Below are positions 1 through 6,042 of a stretch of DNA of 13,138 nucleotides, piece after piece. The notes beneath the pieces are model-generated. The model had not been told where the DNA came from, did no database searches, and saw only the letters and a program-made list of their open reading frames with translations. The DNA comes from Verrucomicrobiales bacterium (GTDB lineage Bacteria; Verrucomicrobiota; Verrucomicrobiia; Verrucomicrobiales; V1-33), in the NCBI GenBank assembly GCA_023253575.1, contig JALRGB010000225.1, positions 1-13,138 on the forward strand, written 5' to 3'. How positions within the stretch are numbered: position 1 is the first letter of the stretch; every line of letters begins with the position of its first letter. The position numbers and the translations under genes were made by a program.

Positions 1-546
1 TCCGGAAACCGGAGCGGCTACTTCGGTGTAGCCAAGATCCAGCTCCGCTGATTTGACCTCGGCTACGCCGGTTTCACGCGCCGCCCCGGCTTGGCGCAGA
101 TTGGCCACCGCCGTGTCCAAATCCTTCTGCGGCACCGCCCCGCGCGCCGCGAGCGGGCCCAGCCGGTCCACATCCTGCTGCAATCGGCTCAGATTGGCTT
201 CGATCTGGCCGAGATTCCCTTGCGCGGCCGCCAGCCGCTGCTGAATGGGTTTTTTGTCGAGCAGAAAAAGGGGATCCCCCTCCTTGATGTTAGACCCTTC
301 AATAAAAAGAATTTTTTCCACCGTCGCCTCCACCCGCGCTCGGACCTCCACCGTGGCCGTGGCGTCAGTCTGGCCGATCGATTCGTAAACCATAGGCACA
401 TCGCGCTGAAGAGCAGCGGCCACTTTGACGACGGGCGGACCCATAACGAGTGCGGGAGGCTTCGGGCGGTGGCAGCCGGCGACCAGCAGCAGGCTGGTCA
501 TGGCGAGAAATCCCGGGGTGGTCAGGTGAAATCGTTTAATGATCAT
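1..546 (-). CDS. RND-type efflux periplasmic adaptor (membrane fusion) lipoprotein, 5' part only
   Basis: Reading minus from the ATG at 546, the frame is open for 182 codons and leaves the window, so the C-terminal half is missing. Residues 1-25 form a lipoprotein signal peptide ending in the lipobox LLLVAG-C (Cys25), placing the protein on a membrane facing the periplasm. Residues about 60-100 look like the first half of a lipoyl-like domain (ATVEVRARVEATV, then EGSNIKEGDPLFLLD). Residues 100-170 form the alpha-helical hairpin with heptad-like Gln/Leu spacing, and DLGYTEVAAPVSG begins the returning lipoyl half. This order is typical of HlyD/AcrA-family adaptors, which link an inner-membrane RND pump to an outer-membrane channel. 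The pump and channel genes would lie left of position 1 and are not visible, so the substrate is unknown. No good Shine-Dalgarno precedes the ATG. Confidence 0.9.
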   Translation of the reverse strand, partial: MIIKRFHLTTPGFLAMTSLLLVAGCHRPKPPALVMGPPVVKVAAALQRDVPMVYESIGQTDATATVEVRARVEATVEKILFIEGSNIKEGDPLFLLDKKPIQQRLAAAQGNLGQIEANLSRLQQDVDRLGPLAARGAVPQKDLDTAVANLRQAGAARETGVAEVKSAELDLGYTEVAAPVSG

Positions 547-870
547 GCTGATATGTCGATAGTGGCGAGTCTGGTAGCGCGCTGGCGGGCCCCAAGCTGG
601 GGCCCATGGCCGAAAGAGGGGGCGGGTCCCGGGAGATGACGCCGCGATGCTCACCCAGCCATTTACCTCGATTCAGCTCAATACAACCTCGAAGAGCGAG
701 CCCAGAGAGGTATGGGTGGCTCCCGCGAAGCGGACCGGCGGGAAGGCCGGGCCAGTGGTGGCCACTCGCTCGATGTCTTTTTACAGCCCGCCGAATTTGC
801 TGGCCATCCCGGGGTCGGCCGGTCCACCATAAAAACCTGTTCTTGGTTTCACGCTTACCTGTATTACTTC
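547..870. other. Divergent intergenic region with a GC-rich hairpin
   Basis: These 324 bases separate the minus-strand adaptor gene from the plus-strand hydrolase gene and should carry both promoters. Open frames here (for example 606-977 and 647-832) show no protein-like composition and cross into the hydrolase in other frames. The only clear structure is the inverted repeat at 587-605. I could not find a convincing -35/-10 pair for either gene. Confidence 0.6.
587..605. repeat. Perfect 8-bp-stem hairpin upstream of the adaptor gene
   Basis: GGGCCCCA, a three-base spacer (AGC) and TGGGGCCC form a perfect 8-bp stem. It lies about 40 bases upstream of the adaptor ATG at 546, in what is probably its leader. 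No T-run follows on either strand, so it does not look like an intrinsic terminator. It could be a leader structure, a regulator site or chance in GC-rich DNA. Confidence 0.4.
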
Positions 871-1689
871 ATGTTCATTCGTTTCTCACGCTCTCTGGCC
901 GTTGCTTTCATCGGGTTGGCCGTCTGGTCTGGTTTTGTTTCGATGGTTTCCGCGCAGGCGCTGGATCTACCTCGTGAATCGATCACGGTGGCTGGGCGTC
1001 CGGCCTTTATTATGCTGCCCGCGGTGGAGCATCGCACCACCCCGCAGCCATGGATTTTTTATGCGCCCACACTGCCGGGGTATCCTGACGAGGCGGAAAG
1101 GTGGATGCATGAGCGGTTTCTGGAGGCCGGGATTGCGGTGGCGGGGGTGGACGTCGGAGAGGCGTATGGAAGCCCAGAACGCAGCCATCCCGCATTTGCG
1201 GCACTCTATGACGAACTTTTGTCCAAACGAGGGTTTGCGGCCAAACCGTGCCTCCTCGGCCGCAGCCGCGGCGGGCTGTGGGCGTCAAGCTGGGCGCTGG
1301 CCCACCCCGGTAAGGTCGCCGGTTTAGCTGGTATCTACCCTGTATTTGACCTGCGCAGCTATCCCTCGTTGGAGGTTGCCGCCCCCGCCTACGGGCTGAC
1401 CACCGATGAATTGGAACGCCGACTGAACGAATTGAATCCCGTCGTTCGCCTCGGCCAGCTCGCCAAAGCCGGTATCCCCGCCGCCCTCATCTCCGGTGAT
1501 GAAGATACCGTCGTTCCCCTCGAGAAAAATTCCGCCGAATTCGTCCGCCATTACGAGGAGGCCGGCGCCCGTGACCTCGTCACCCTGATCATCCTCAAAG
1601 GCCAAGGACACAATTTTTTTGAGGGATTCTTCAAGTCCCAGCCCATCGTCGACTTCGCCATCGCCCGCGCCCGCGCCGGTGCCCGCTGA
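871..1689 (+). CDS. Exported alpha/beta hydrolase
   Basis: This gene encodes 272 residues. The ATG at 871 was chosen because it starts a classic signal peptide (MFIRFSRSLAVAFIGLAV..., likely cut after VSAQA, residue 30). The frame opens further upstream to 712, but that extension is not protein-like. The hydrolase signature is clear: a G-R-S-R-G nucleophile elbow (Ser132), an acid in ISGDEDTVVP (Asp210 or Asp212) and His247 in GQGHNFF, in the expected order and spacing for a serine hydrolase of the esterase/peptidase type. The substrate cannot be read from the sequence; an extracytoplasmic ester is a reasonable guess. The gene stands alone, divergent from the adaptor gene and convergent with the transposase unit. 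Synonymous codon endings shift from mostly G/T in the first half to mostly C after about 1370. Confidence 0.88.
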   Translation: MFIRFSRSLAVAFIGLAVWSGFVSMVSAQALDLPRESITVAGRPAFIMLPAVEHRTTPQPWIFYAPTLPGYPDEAERWMHERFLEAGIAVAGVDVGEAYGSPERSHPAFAALYDELLSKRGFAAKPCLLGRSRGGLWASSWALAHPGKVAGLAGIYPVFDLRSYPSLEVAAPAYGLTTDELERRLNELNPVVRLGQLAKAGIPAALISGDEDTVVPLEKNSAEFVRHYEEAGARDLVTLIILKGQGHNFFEGFFKSQPIVDFAIARARAGAR

Positions 1690-1736
1690 CCCTCCCTCCG
1701 CTCTCATCAGACGGTGAGGTTCCCGGCTGATGTCCG

Positions 1737-1753
1737 CGCCAACAGGGCGTTTT
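1737..1753 (+). terminator. Possible weak terminator of the hydrolase gene
   Basis: CGCC, a five-base loop (AACAG) and GGCG are followed directly by TTTT, 48 bases after the hydrolase stop and just before the transposase-flanking repeat. The stem has only four pairs, so this is a tentative call. A looser CATCAG/CTGATG pair lies upstream at 1705-1732. Confidence 0.25.
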
Positions 1754-1755
1754 CA

Positions 1756-1785
1756 AAAAAGGGGTCAGGAGAAGATTCATGACAA
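1756..1785. repeat. Left inverted repeat of the RAYT unit
   Basis: Five A's followed by GGGGTCAGGAGAAGATT (1756-1777) match the reverse complement of 2811-2832 at all 22 positions. After two mismatches (1778-1779) the match resumes for TGACAA to 1785. The repeat contains the TGA stop codon of the transposase (1777-1779, read on the minus strand). Confidence 0.85.
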
Positions 1786-2775
1786 ATGGCGCGTGGACGG
1801 ATTGGAATGGCGGCGGCAGGCATGGGAGACATGGGATGGGGTCCCCATATAGAGATGCTGAGCGATCCATGCCAGCGGCATGGCGGTTCGTTTCCGTATT
1901 TCCGATGCGATCACCACTTTCCTCTGGTCACTCTTTGGTAATTGCGGAAGTTCGGCGGCCGTGATTCCGGCCGTGATTAGGCCGGAGGCAAGGAGCGCCT
2001 GCGCCTCGCTTTCACCGTGGGCTTTGATTTCTCCACCGTGGTAGTTTTTGCGGACGTGGCTCCGCTTGCCGAGCAACTCTCCGGCATGCGCCAGCAGCCA
2101 TTCGCGGAATGTTTCTGGGCCATAATACCACCCGCGCCGAAGAGTGGACTGTAGACTCTGGTCGCCCATCTCCGCCAGTCCGCAATGCCTAGCGTTTTCC
2201 TCTGCGATCCGGCGCTCGATTCGCAGACGCAGTGCACGTCGGCCCGCGACGGTATCGTCCAATTGCCACACCCCGAATGCCCGTTCAGTCTGCTGCCACT
2301 GCTGCCTCTGTTGTGGATGCACATAGCCGCCCCAACTGCTCCACCGGTAATCACGGAGATCGTCGCCGTTCTGCAACTTGATGATCCCTGCCCGCACCGG
2401 ATTAAGGTGGATGTAATCAAGTAGGGTGGAAAAATAGTGCGGATCTCCCCGGTCCACCAGTACCGCTTTGTACCGGCCTCCAAACAAATGTCCGCATAGG
2501 TGGTGTCGCGCGTTGAAGCGAGTGGTGTAGGTCGTCTGAAACCAAGTCATCCCCTTGACAAGATTCGCCTCCGGCGTCTCCAGCACCAAATGATAATGGT
2601 TGCTCATCCACACCCACGCGTGGACCTGCCAGCCAGTCTTTCCCACTGTCTCCGCCAGCGTTGCCAGCATCATCTCCCGGTCACCATCGTCGCGAAAGAT
2701 GTCCTCACGCCGGTCGCCACGGCACATCACGTGATACGTCGCTCCGGGGAATTCAATGCGGACTTGTCGGGGCAT
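1777..2775 (-). CDS. REP-associated tyrosine transposase (RAYT, Y1_Tnp family)
   Basis: This 332-residue protein starts at the ATG at 2775. The TTG two codons earlier (2781) is in frame, but MPRQVRIEFPGATYHVM is the typical family N-terminus. The HUH motif is visible as H60-Y-H62 in WVWMSNHYHLVLETP, followed by GRYKAVLVD (about 100-108) and YIHLNPVRAG (121-130). The nucleophile is probably Tyr121, possibly Tyr114. The C-terminal third is rich in charged residues and ends with WIAQHLYMGTPSHVSHA, a helical DNA-binding-like segment seen in long RAYTs. These enzymes cut and join single-stranded DNA at hairpin (REP) sequences and are often domesticated single-copy genes. The frame is intact with all motifs, so the protein may be active. 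The stop codon lies inside the left inverted repeat. Confidence 0.93.
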   Translation of the reverse strand: MPRQVRIEFPGATYHVMCRGDRREDIFRDDGDREMMLATLAETVGKTGWQVHAWVWMSNHYHLVLETPEANLVKGMTWFQTTYTTRFNARHHLCGHLFGGRYKAVLVDRGDPHYFSTLLDYIHLNPVRAGIIKLQNGDDLRDYRWSSWGGYVHPQQRQQWQQTERAFGVWQLDDTVAGRRALRLRIERRIAEENARHCGLAEMGDQSLQSTLRRGWYYGPETFREWLLAHAGELLGKRSHVRKNYHGGEIKAHGESEAQALLASGLITAGITAAELPQLPKSDQRKVVIASEIRKRTAMPLAWIAQHLYMGTPSHVSHACRRHSNPSTRHLS

Positions 2776-2802
2776 GAACAAAAGTTGCCACCATCGAGAA
2801 AG

Positions 2803-2832
2803 TTGTCAATAATCTTCTCCTGACCCCTTTTT
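2803..2832. repeat. Right inverted repeat of the RAYT unit
   Basis: AATCTTCTCCTGACCCC plus five T's (2811-2832) is the exact reverse complement of 1756-1777, with the imperfect inward extension running to 2803. It lies 28 to 57 bases upstream of the transposase ATG (2775), so the promoter and leader of the transposase probably overlap it. On the other side it ends 7 bp from the TAG stop of the 305-aa gene (2840-2842). Confidence 0.85.
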
Positions 2833-2839
2833 GGGCTGG

Positions 2840-3757
2840 CTACGGGCCGACCGCGGGGGTGGGCGAAGGGCGGGCGGTTGGGTGGTCGGCGAAGGTGCGG
2901 CGCAATTCTGTGATTGTGCCGAGAGCGAGAACGACTTCGTATTCGACCACCTTTCCCGGAGTGAGCGCGAGGGTGCGGATGGGGGAGAGGTACGAGCAAT
3001 CGGACGGTCCGCGGGCGCCTTGCACCCGGTAAAACGTCATTTCGGTGGTGCCCGGAAAAAGGATTCCTAAGCCTGTGTCTTGCCGGTCGACCCATGCCGC
3101 CCACGGTTCGGAGACGCGGGTGTATTCATTCGGAAATCCGGGCTGTCGGCGAGTCAGTGGGGCATTTTGCCAAGCTGGTTGATCGGCGGCGCAATAGACC
3201 AGCGTGTCCAGCGAGGCATCGACAAACAAGGCGGGAAGTTCTTGGTGGCGAGAGTGATGGGAGACTGAGCCACGATAAGTCATGCGGAACCGCAGCGATG
3301 CGGTCCGGCCGTCTAATCGCAACCACTGTTCCATCATGACCTCTTCCAAAAGCGCACCCGTGGCCCAATGCCGCGGTCGCGTCTTGGCATAGTAGGTGTC
3401 GCCGTCCCGGCGTGATTCGATCAGCATCGAAGGCACGTTTTTCCACGATCCTCCCTGCACCGGGTTATAAGTCCATGGGGTGCCGTTCCAGTCGGACTTG
3501 TCGCTGTCCCCGTAATACGATTGCTGCACATAGCGCCCGACATCATAAACATTGAGTCGGTTTTGATCTGATCCCGAGGGGGAAAACCACCCGATGGCCG
3601 CCCCGGCTGCTTCGTTGACGCCGAGGCGTAGTTGCCCGTTGTCGAGGTAGACCCAGCCGGGATCGGCGCTCTGGACCGGCGTGGACGTAAGCCACGCGAG
3701 TATCAGCAGTCGGAGCAACCTTGGCAGCAAGCGGCGCGTGACGGCGGGGGAGTTCAT
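2840..3757 (-). CDS. Exported protein of unknown function, 305 aa
   Basis: The N-terminus is a signal peptide with several arginines (RRLLPRLLRLLILAWL), probably cut near residue 30 (STPVQS-ADPGW). The mature part starts WVYLDNGQLRLGVNEAAGAAIGWF and continues with alternating hydrophobic and aromatic residues, many Trp/Tyr, and turns such as GTTEMTFYRV, which suggests a beta-sandwich. I cannot see a catalytic motif. The style recalls carbohydrate-handling exported proteins of Verrucomicrobiota and Planctomycetes, but this is an impression and not a family assignment. The ATG at 3757 is 101 bp after the stop of the DUF1805 gene on the same strand, so the two could share a transcript. The gene ends 7 bp from the RAYT inverted repeat; the C-terminal Pro/Thr-rich tail (HPTARPSPTPAVGP) looks natural and not truncated. 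Confidence 0.75.
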   Translation of the reverse strand: MNSPAVTRRLLPRLLRLLILAWLTSTPVQSADPGWVYLDNGQLRLGVNEAAGAAIGWFSPSGSDQNRLNVYDVGRYVQQSYYGDSDKSDWNGTPWTYNPVQGGSWKNVPSMLIESRRDGDTYYAKTRPRHWATGALLEEVMMEQWLRLDGRTASLRFRMTYRGSVSHHSRHQELPALFVDASLDTLVYCAADQPAWQNAPLTRRQPGFPNEYTRVSEPWAAWVDRQDTGLGILFPGTTEMTFYRVQGARGPSDCSYLSPIRTLALTPGKVVEYEVVLALGTITELRRTFADHPTARPSPTPAVGP

Positions 3758-3858
3758 CGTTTGGGGGCTGGTAGGGTGCGTTATGCCGTGAGGGAGGCGA
3801 CGTTTGCGAGTCGGCTGCTCGCTACTGGCTACTGGCCGCCGTTGGCGGAGCGGGGTGT

Positions 3859-4197
3859 TTATTCGGGGATGATCATTAATTTTTCCAGCGCTTCGGCGCC
3901 GGTCATACCGGGTTTGATGCCCATGGCGGCGGCCCGGCGGGTGGTAGCGAGGATGGTGGCGGCGAGTAATTGTTCCGGGGTGCGCAGCGGGTGTTCGGGT
4001 GTGCCTTTGGCGATGGCGACGGCCAGGTTAAATTCGTCTGCGCAGGCGAGGTCATAGATACCGCATCCGATGACGCCGCCGGGGGCGTGGATGGCGCAGT
4101 ATTGGCCGCCGATCCAAGCGTATTCGGCCCCGACGGCTTCTCCTGTGCTGGTGCGGATTAAACGATGTTGGGCCGTGACTGATTTGGTGGTGTTCAT
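3859..4197 (-). CDS. DUF1805 (YunC-like) domain protein
   Basis: This small soluble protein has 112 residues from the ATG at 4197. A TTG two codons upstream is also in frame, but the ATG is the likelier start. The core GQYCAIHAPGGVIGCGIYDL (residues 31-50, with the G-C-G turn at 44-46) and the C-terminal stretch RAAAMGIKPGMTGAEALEKL match the pattern I know for DUF1805, where a G-I-x-x-G-M-x-G-x-E-A-L ending is characteristic. The biochemical function of the family is not established to my knowledge. There is no signal peptide. The gene is followed on the same strand by the exported 305-aa gene after 101 bp, and it is divergent from the transporter gene, so its promoter lies in 4198-4518. Confidence 0.8.
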   Translation of the reverse strand: MNTTKSVTAQHRLIRTSTGEAVGAEYAWIGGQYCAIHAPGGVIGCGIYDLACADEFNLAVAIAKGTPEHPLRTPEQLLAATILATTRRAAAMGIKPGMTGAEALEKLMIIPE

Positions 4198-4518
4198 GAT
4201 CAAGAAAATGACGGTGGCGGCGATGGTGGGTGGGGTGCCCCAGTCCTTCAGGCTCGCCCTGAAGTGAACCGGCGGTCCCTTGGGGCTGGCGCTGCCGCTG
4301 GGTGCGCTAAGGTTGACGATTCTGCTGGCCGAGAGTGGTGCAACCTCGAAATCATGCGCTGCCCTCGGTCTTCTTTATGGGGGAAATTCAGTGCGTGAAA
4401 GTGAAGGCTGGCCCCGCGAGTGGTGCTACGTGATGGAATAATTTCCTTCGTGTGTGGCGCAACTTGCGCCAAAGATAGGCGTTTCCCTCCGATCGCATTC
4501 ACAGCCACGATCCACCCT
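4198..4518. other. Divergent intergenic region with operator-like palindrome
   Basis: This stretch of 321 bases separates the DUF1805 gene (minus) from the MFS transporter gene (plus). It has no coding frame of its own; the plus frame running in from 4420 is only an upstream extension of the transporter frame. It contains the 17-bp palindrome at 4455-4471 and a smaller hairpin at 4246-4264 (CTTCAGG/CCTGAAG, five-base loop) without a T-run. Confidence 0.6.
4437..4471 (+). promoter_or_regulatory. Candidate operator (17-bp perfect palindrome) with a possible -10 box before the transporter gene
   Basis: TGGCGCAACTTGCGCCA at 4455-4471 has two perfect 8-bp arms around one central base and lies 47 bases upstream of the transporter ATG. 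Sites of this size and symmetry are usual for dimeric repressors of the LacI, GntR or TetR type. AATAAT at 4437-4442 matches five of six -10 positions and would place the transcription start close to the palindrome, consistent with repression. No acceptable -35 hexamer was found at normal spacing. The regulator is not identified, and no copy of the palindrome was noticed elsewhere in the window. Confidence 0.5.
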
Positions 4519-5925
4519 ATGACTGATACCATCTCACTTGAAAAGCCCTGGTGGCGTTCGCTCAATCGTTACCATTGGTTTGTTTTTGCCATGGCCTCGC
4601 TGGCATGGCTTTTCGATTGTTTGGATCAGCAGCTCTTTATTGTGGCTCGGAATTCTGCCATGAAGGCGCTGCATCCAGTGGGGACGGACCCCAGTGTGCT
4701 GAAGGCGGCGGGTGGCATGGCCACGATGTGGTTTGTTATTGGGTGGGCGGTCGGCGGGCTGGTGTTTGGTGCGGTGGGCGACCGGATTGGACGGGCCCGC
4801 ACGTTGGCGGTCACGGTGTTGATTTATTCGGTTTTTACTGGGTTGTCGGCCTTTGCGAAGTCCCCGGCCATGTTTGATTTTTTTCGGTTTTTGACGGGTT
4901 TGGGCGTGGGAGGGGTTTTCGGGTTGTCGGTGGCCCTTGTGGCTGACGCCTTGCCAGACGCGGCCCGTCCGCATGCGCTTGGGCTTTTGCAGGCGCTTTC
5001 GGCAGTGGGTAATGTGATGGCTGGATCGATTGCGATTACGGTGGGTTGGCTTGAGACGTGGAAGATTGCTCCGGGCAGCGCGTGGAGCTGGATGTTTTTG
5101 ATTGGCGCTTTGCCGGCGTTTCTTTGTGTCTTTATTCAGTTGCGGTTGAAGGAGCCGGAAAAATGGGTCAAAGCGCGGGAGGCGGGCAAATTGACGGGGG
5201 TGAAGTTTGGATCGTATACGGCCTTATTGGGGGACCGCCGTTGGCGTGGTCGCGCGGTGGTTGGTATGATCCTTTGTATTGCTGGAGTGGTCGGGTTGTG
5301 GGGCATAGGATTCTTCAGTCCGGAACTCGTGGGGGATGTGCTGGGACGGGCCTTGCGTGAAGAAAATGTGCCGAAGGAGCAGATTCCGGGGCGCACCTTG
5401 ATGTGGATGGGGACGAACATGATCATTCAGAATTTGGGGGCATTTGCTGGGATGCTCGTGTTCACCAAATATGCCGCCCGTTTTGGCCGCAAAGCCGTTT
5501 TTGCGGCTGGGTACGTCTGCGCCATGTTGGCGACCCTCCTGTTTTTCCGGTTTTTTAATGATCGGAGCGATCTCTGGATGAGTGGAGTCATGGGTTTTTT
5601 CCAGCTTGCGCTTTTTGCTGGTTTTGCCATTTACCTTCCTGAGTTGTTCCCGACCAGCCTGCGCAGCACGGGCACGAGTTTTTGCTATAATGTTGGCCGA
5701 TTCATTGCGGCATCCGGTCCGTTTACGCTGGGAAAACTTCAGGCGGTGCTGGGTGAAAAAGCGATGGCGGCGCTGCCGGCCACCGCTGATGCCGCCATGA
5801 AGACGGAGGCAAAATTGCAGGCCTTCCGCGATGCGGCCTCGTGGATGAGCCTGATTTTCCTGGTGGGATTGATTGCACTGCCGTTCGCCCCGGAAACGAA
5901 AGGCCGGCCGTTGCCCGAAGAATGA
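4519..5925 (+). CDS. MFS transporter, sugar-porter-like
   Basis: This 468-residue membrane protein is about the usual length for a 12-helix major facilitator. The ATG at 4519 (MTDTISLEKPWW) was preferred over the in-frame ATG at 4420, because the extra 33 residues are not protein-like and would cover the operator palindrome. Motif A is visible after helix 2 as GAVGDRIGRART (residues 85-96). A second copy, AARFGRK, lies in the C-terminal half, and PETKGR close to the end is the classic sugar-porter tail. Acidic residues in helix 1 (FDCLDQQLF) fit a proton-coupled carrier. The C-terminal half has a long loop near residues 415-440. The gene is followed after 117 bp by a polyol/sugar-type dehydrogenase on the same strand, suggesting uptake and first oxidation of the same compound. 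The substrate cannot be named. Confidence 0.92.
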   Translation: MTDTISLEKPWWRSLNRYHWFVFAMASLAWLFDCLDQQLFIVARNSAMKALHPVGTDPSVLKAAGGMATMWFVIGWAVGGLVFGAVGDRIGRARTLAVTVLIYSVFTGLSAFAKSPAMFDFFRFLTGLGVGGVFGLSVALVADALPDAARPHALGLLQALSAVGNVMAGSIAITVGWLETWKIAPGSAWSWMFLIGALPAFLCVFIQLRLKEPEKWVKAREAGKLTGVKFGSYTALLGDRRWRGRAVVGMILCIAGVVGLWGIGFFSPELVGDVLGRALREENVPKEQIPGRTLMWMGTNMIIQNLGAFAGMLVFTKYAARFGRKAVFAAGYVCAMLATLLFFRFFNDRSDLWMSGVMGFFQLALFAGFAIYLPELFPTSLRSTGTSFCYNVGRFIAASGPFTLGKLQAVLGEKAMAALPATADAAMKTEAKLQAFRDAASWMSLIFLVGLIALPFAPETKGRPLPEE

Positions 5926-6042
5926 ACGGGCCGGTATGACCTAGGCCATCTATCATTCGCCACTGGCGCTGTTCTGAAATCCGCCCATCCTTCGGCGAGC
6001 CCGTCCTTATCCCTGTCCACGCTCCCAAGCCCCCGATTCCCC

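Larger units (their letters stand above)
1756..2832 (-). mobile_element. RAYT-type transposase unit bounded by inverted repeats
   Basis: A single Y1/HUH transposase gene is enclosed by a 22-bp perfect inverted repeat (1756-1777 and 2811-2832), which becomes 30 bp with two mismatches when extended inward. The unit is 1077 bp and sits between the 3' ends of two convergent genes; its right end lies 7 bp from the stop codon of the 305-aa gene. IS200/IS605-like and REP-associated Y1 transposases work on single-strand hairpins rather than on long terminal inverted repeats. The repeats may therefore be REP-like recognition sequences rather than classical ends. No target-site duplication is evident in the flanks. 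Confidence 0.7.

Noticed and set aside
91..639. Plus-strand open frame of 182 aa
   Set aside because: It lies antisense to the adaptor lipoprotein gene, whose minus-strand frame has a lipobox and a clear family pattern; the plus frame is Arg/His-rich and without motifs.
712..870. Upstream extension of the hydrolase gene from the ATG at 712
   Set aside because: The 53 extra residues are Arg/Gly-rich and would bury the signal peptide that begins at 871.
1977..2483. Minus-strand frame of 168 aa within the RAYT gene
   Set aside because: It is a shifted frame of the transposase; the HUH and YIHLNPVRAG motifs are in the other frame, which is intact.
4246..4264. CTTCAGG/CCTGAAG hairpin upstream of the DUF1805 gene as a terminator
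   Set aside because: It is upstream of both divergent genes and has no T-run; no gene ends there.
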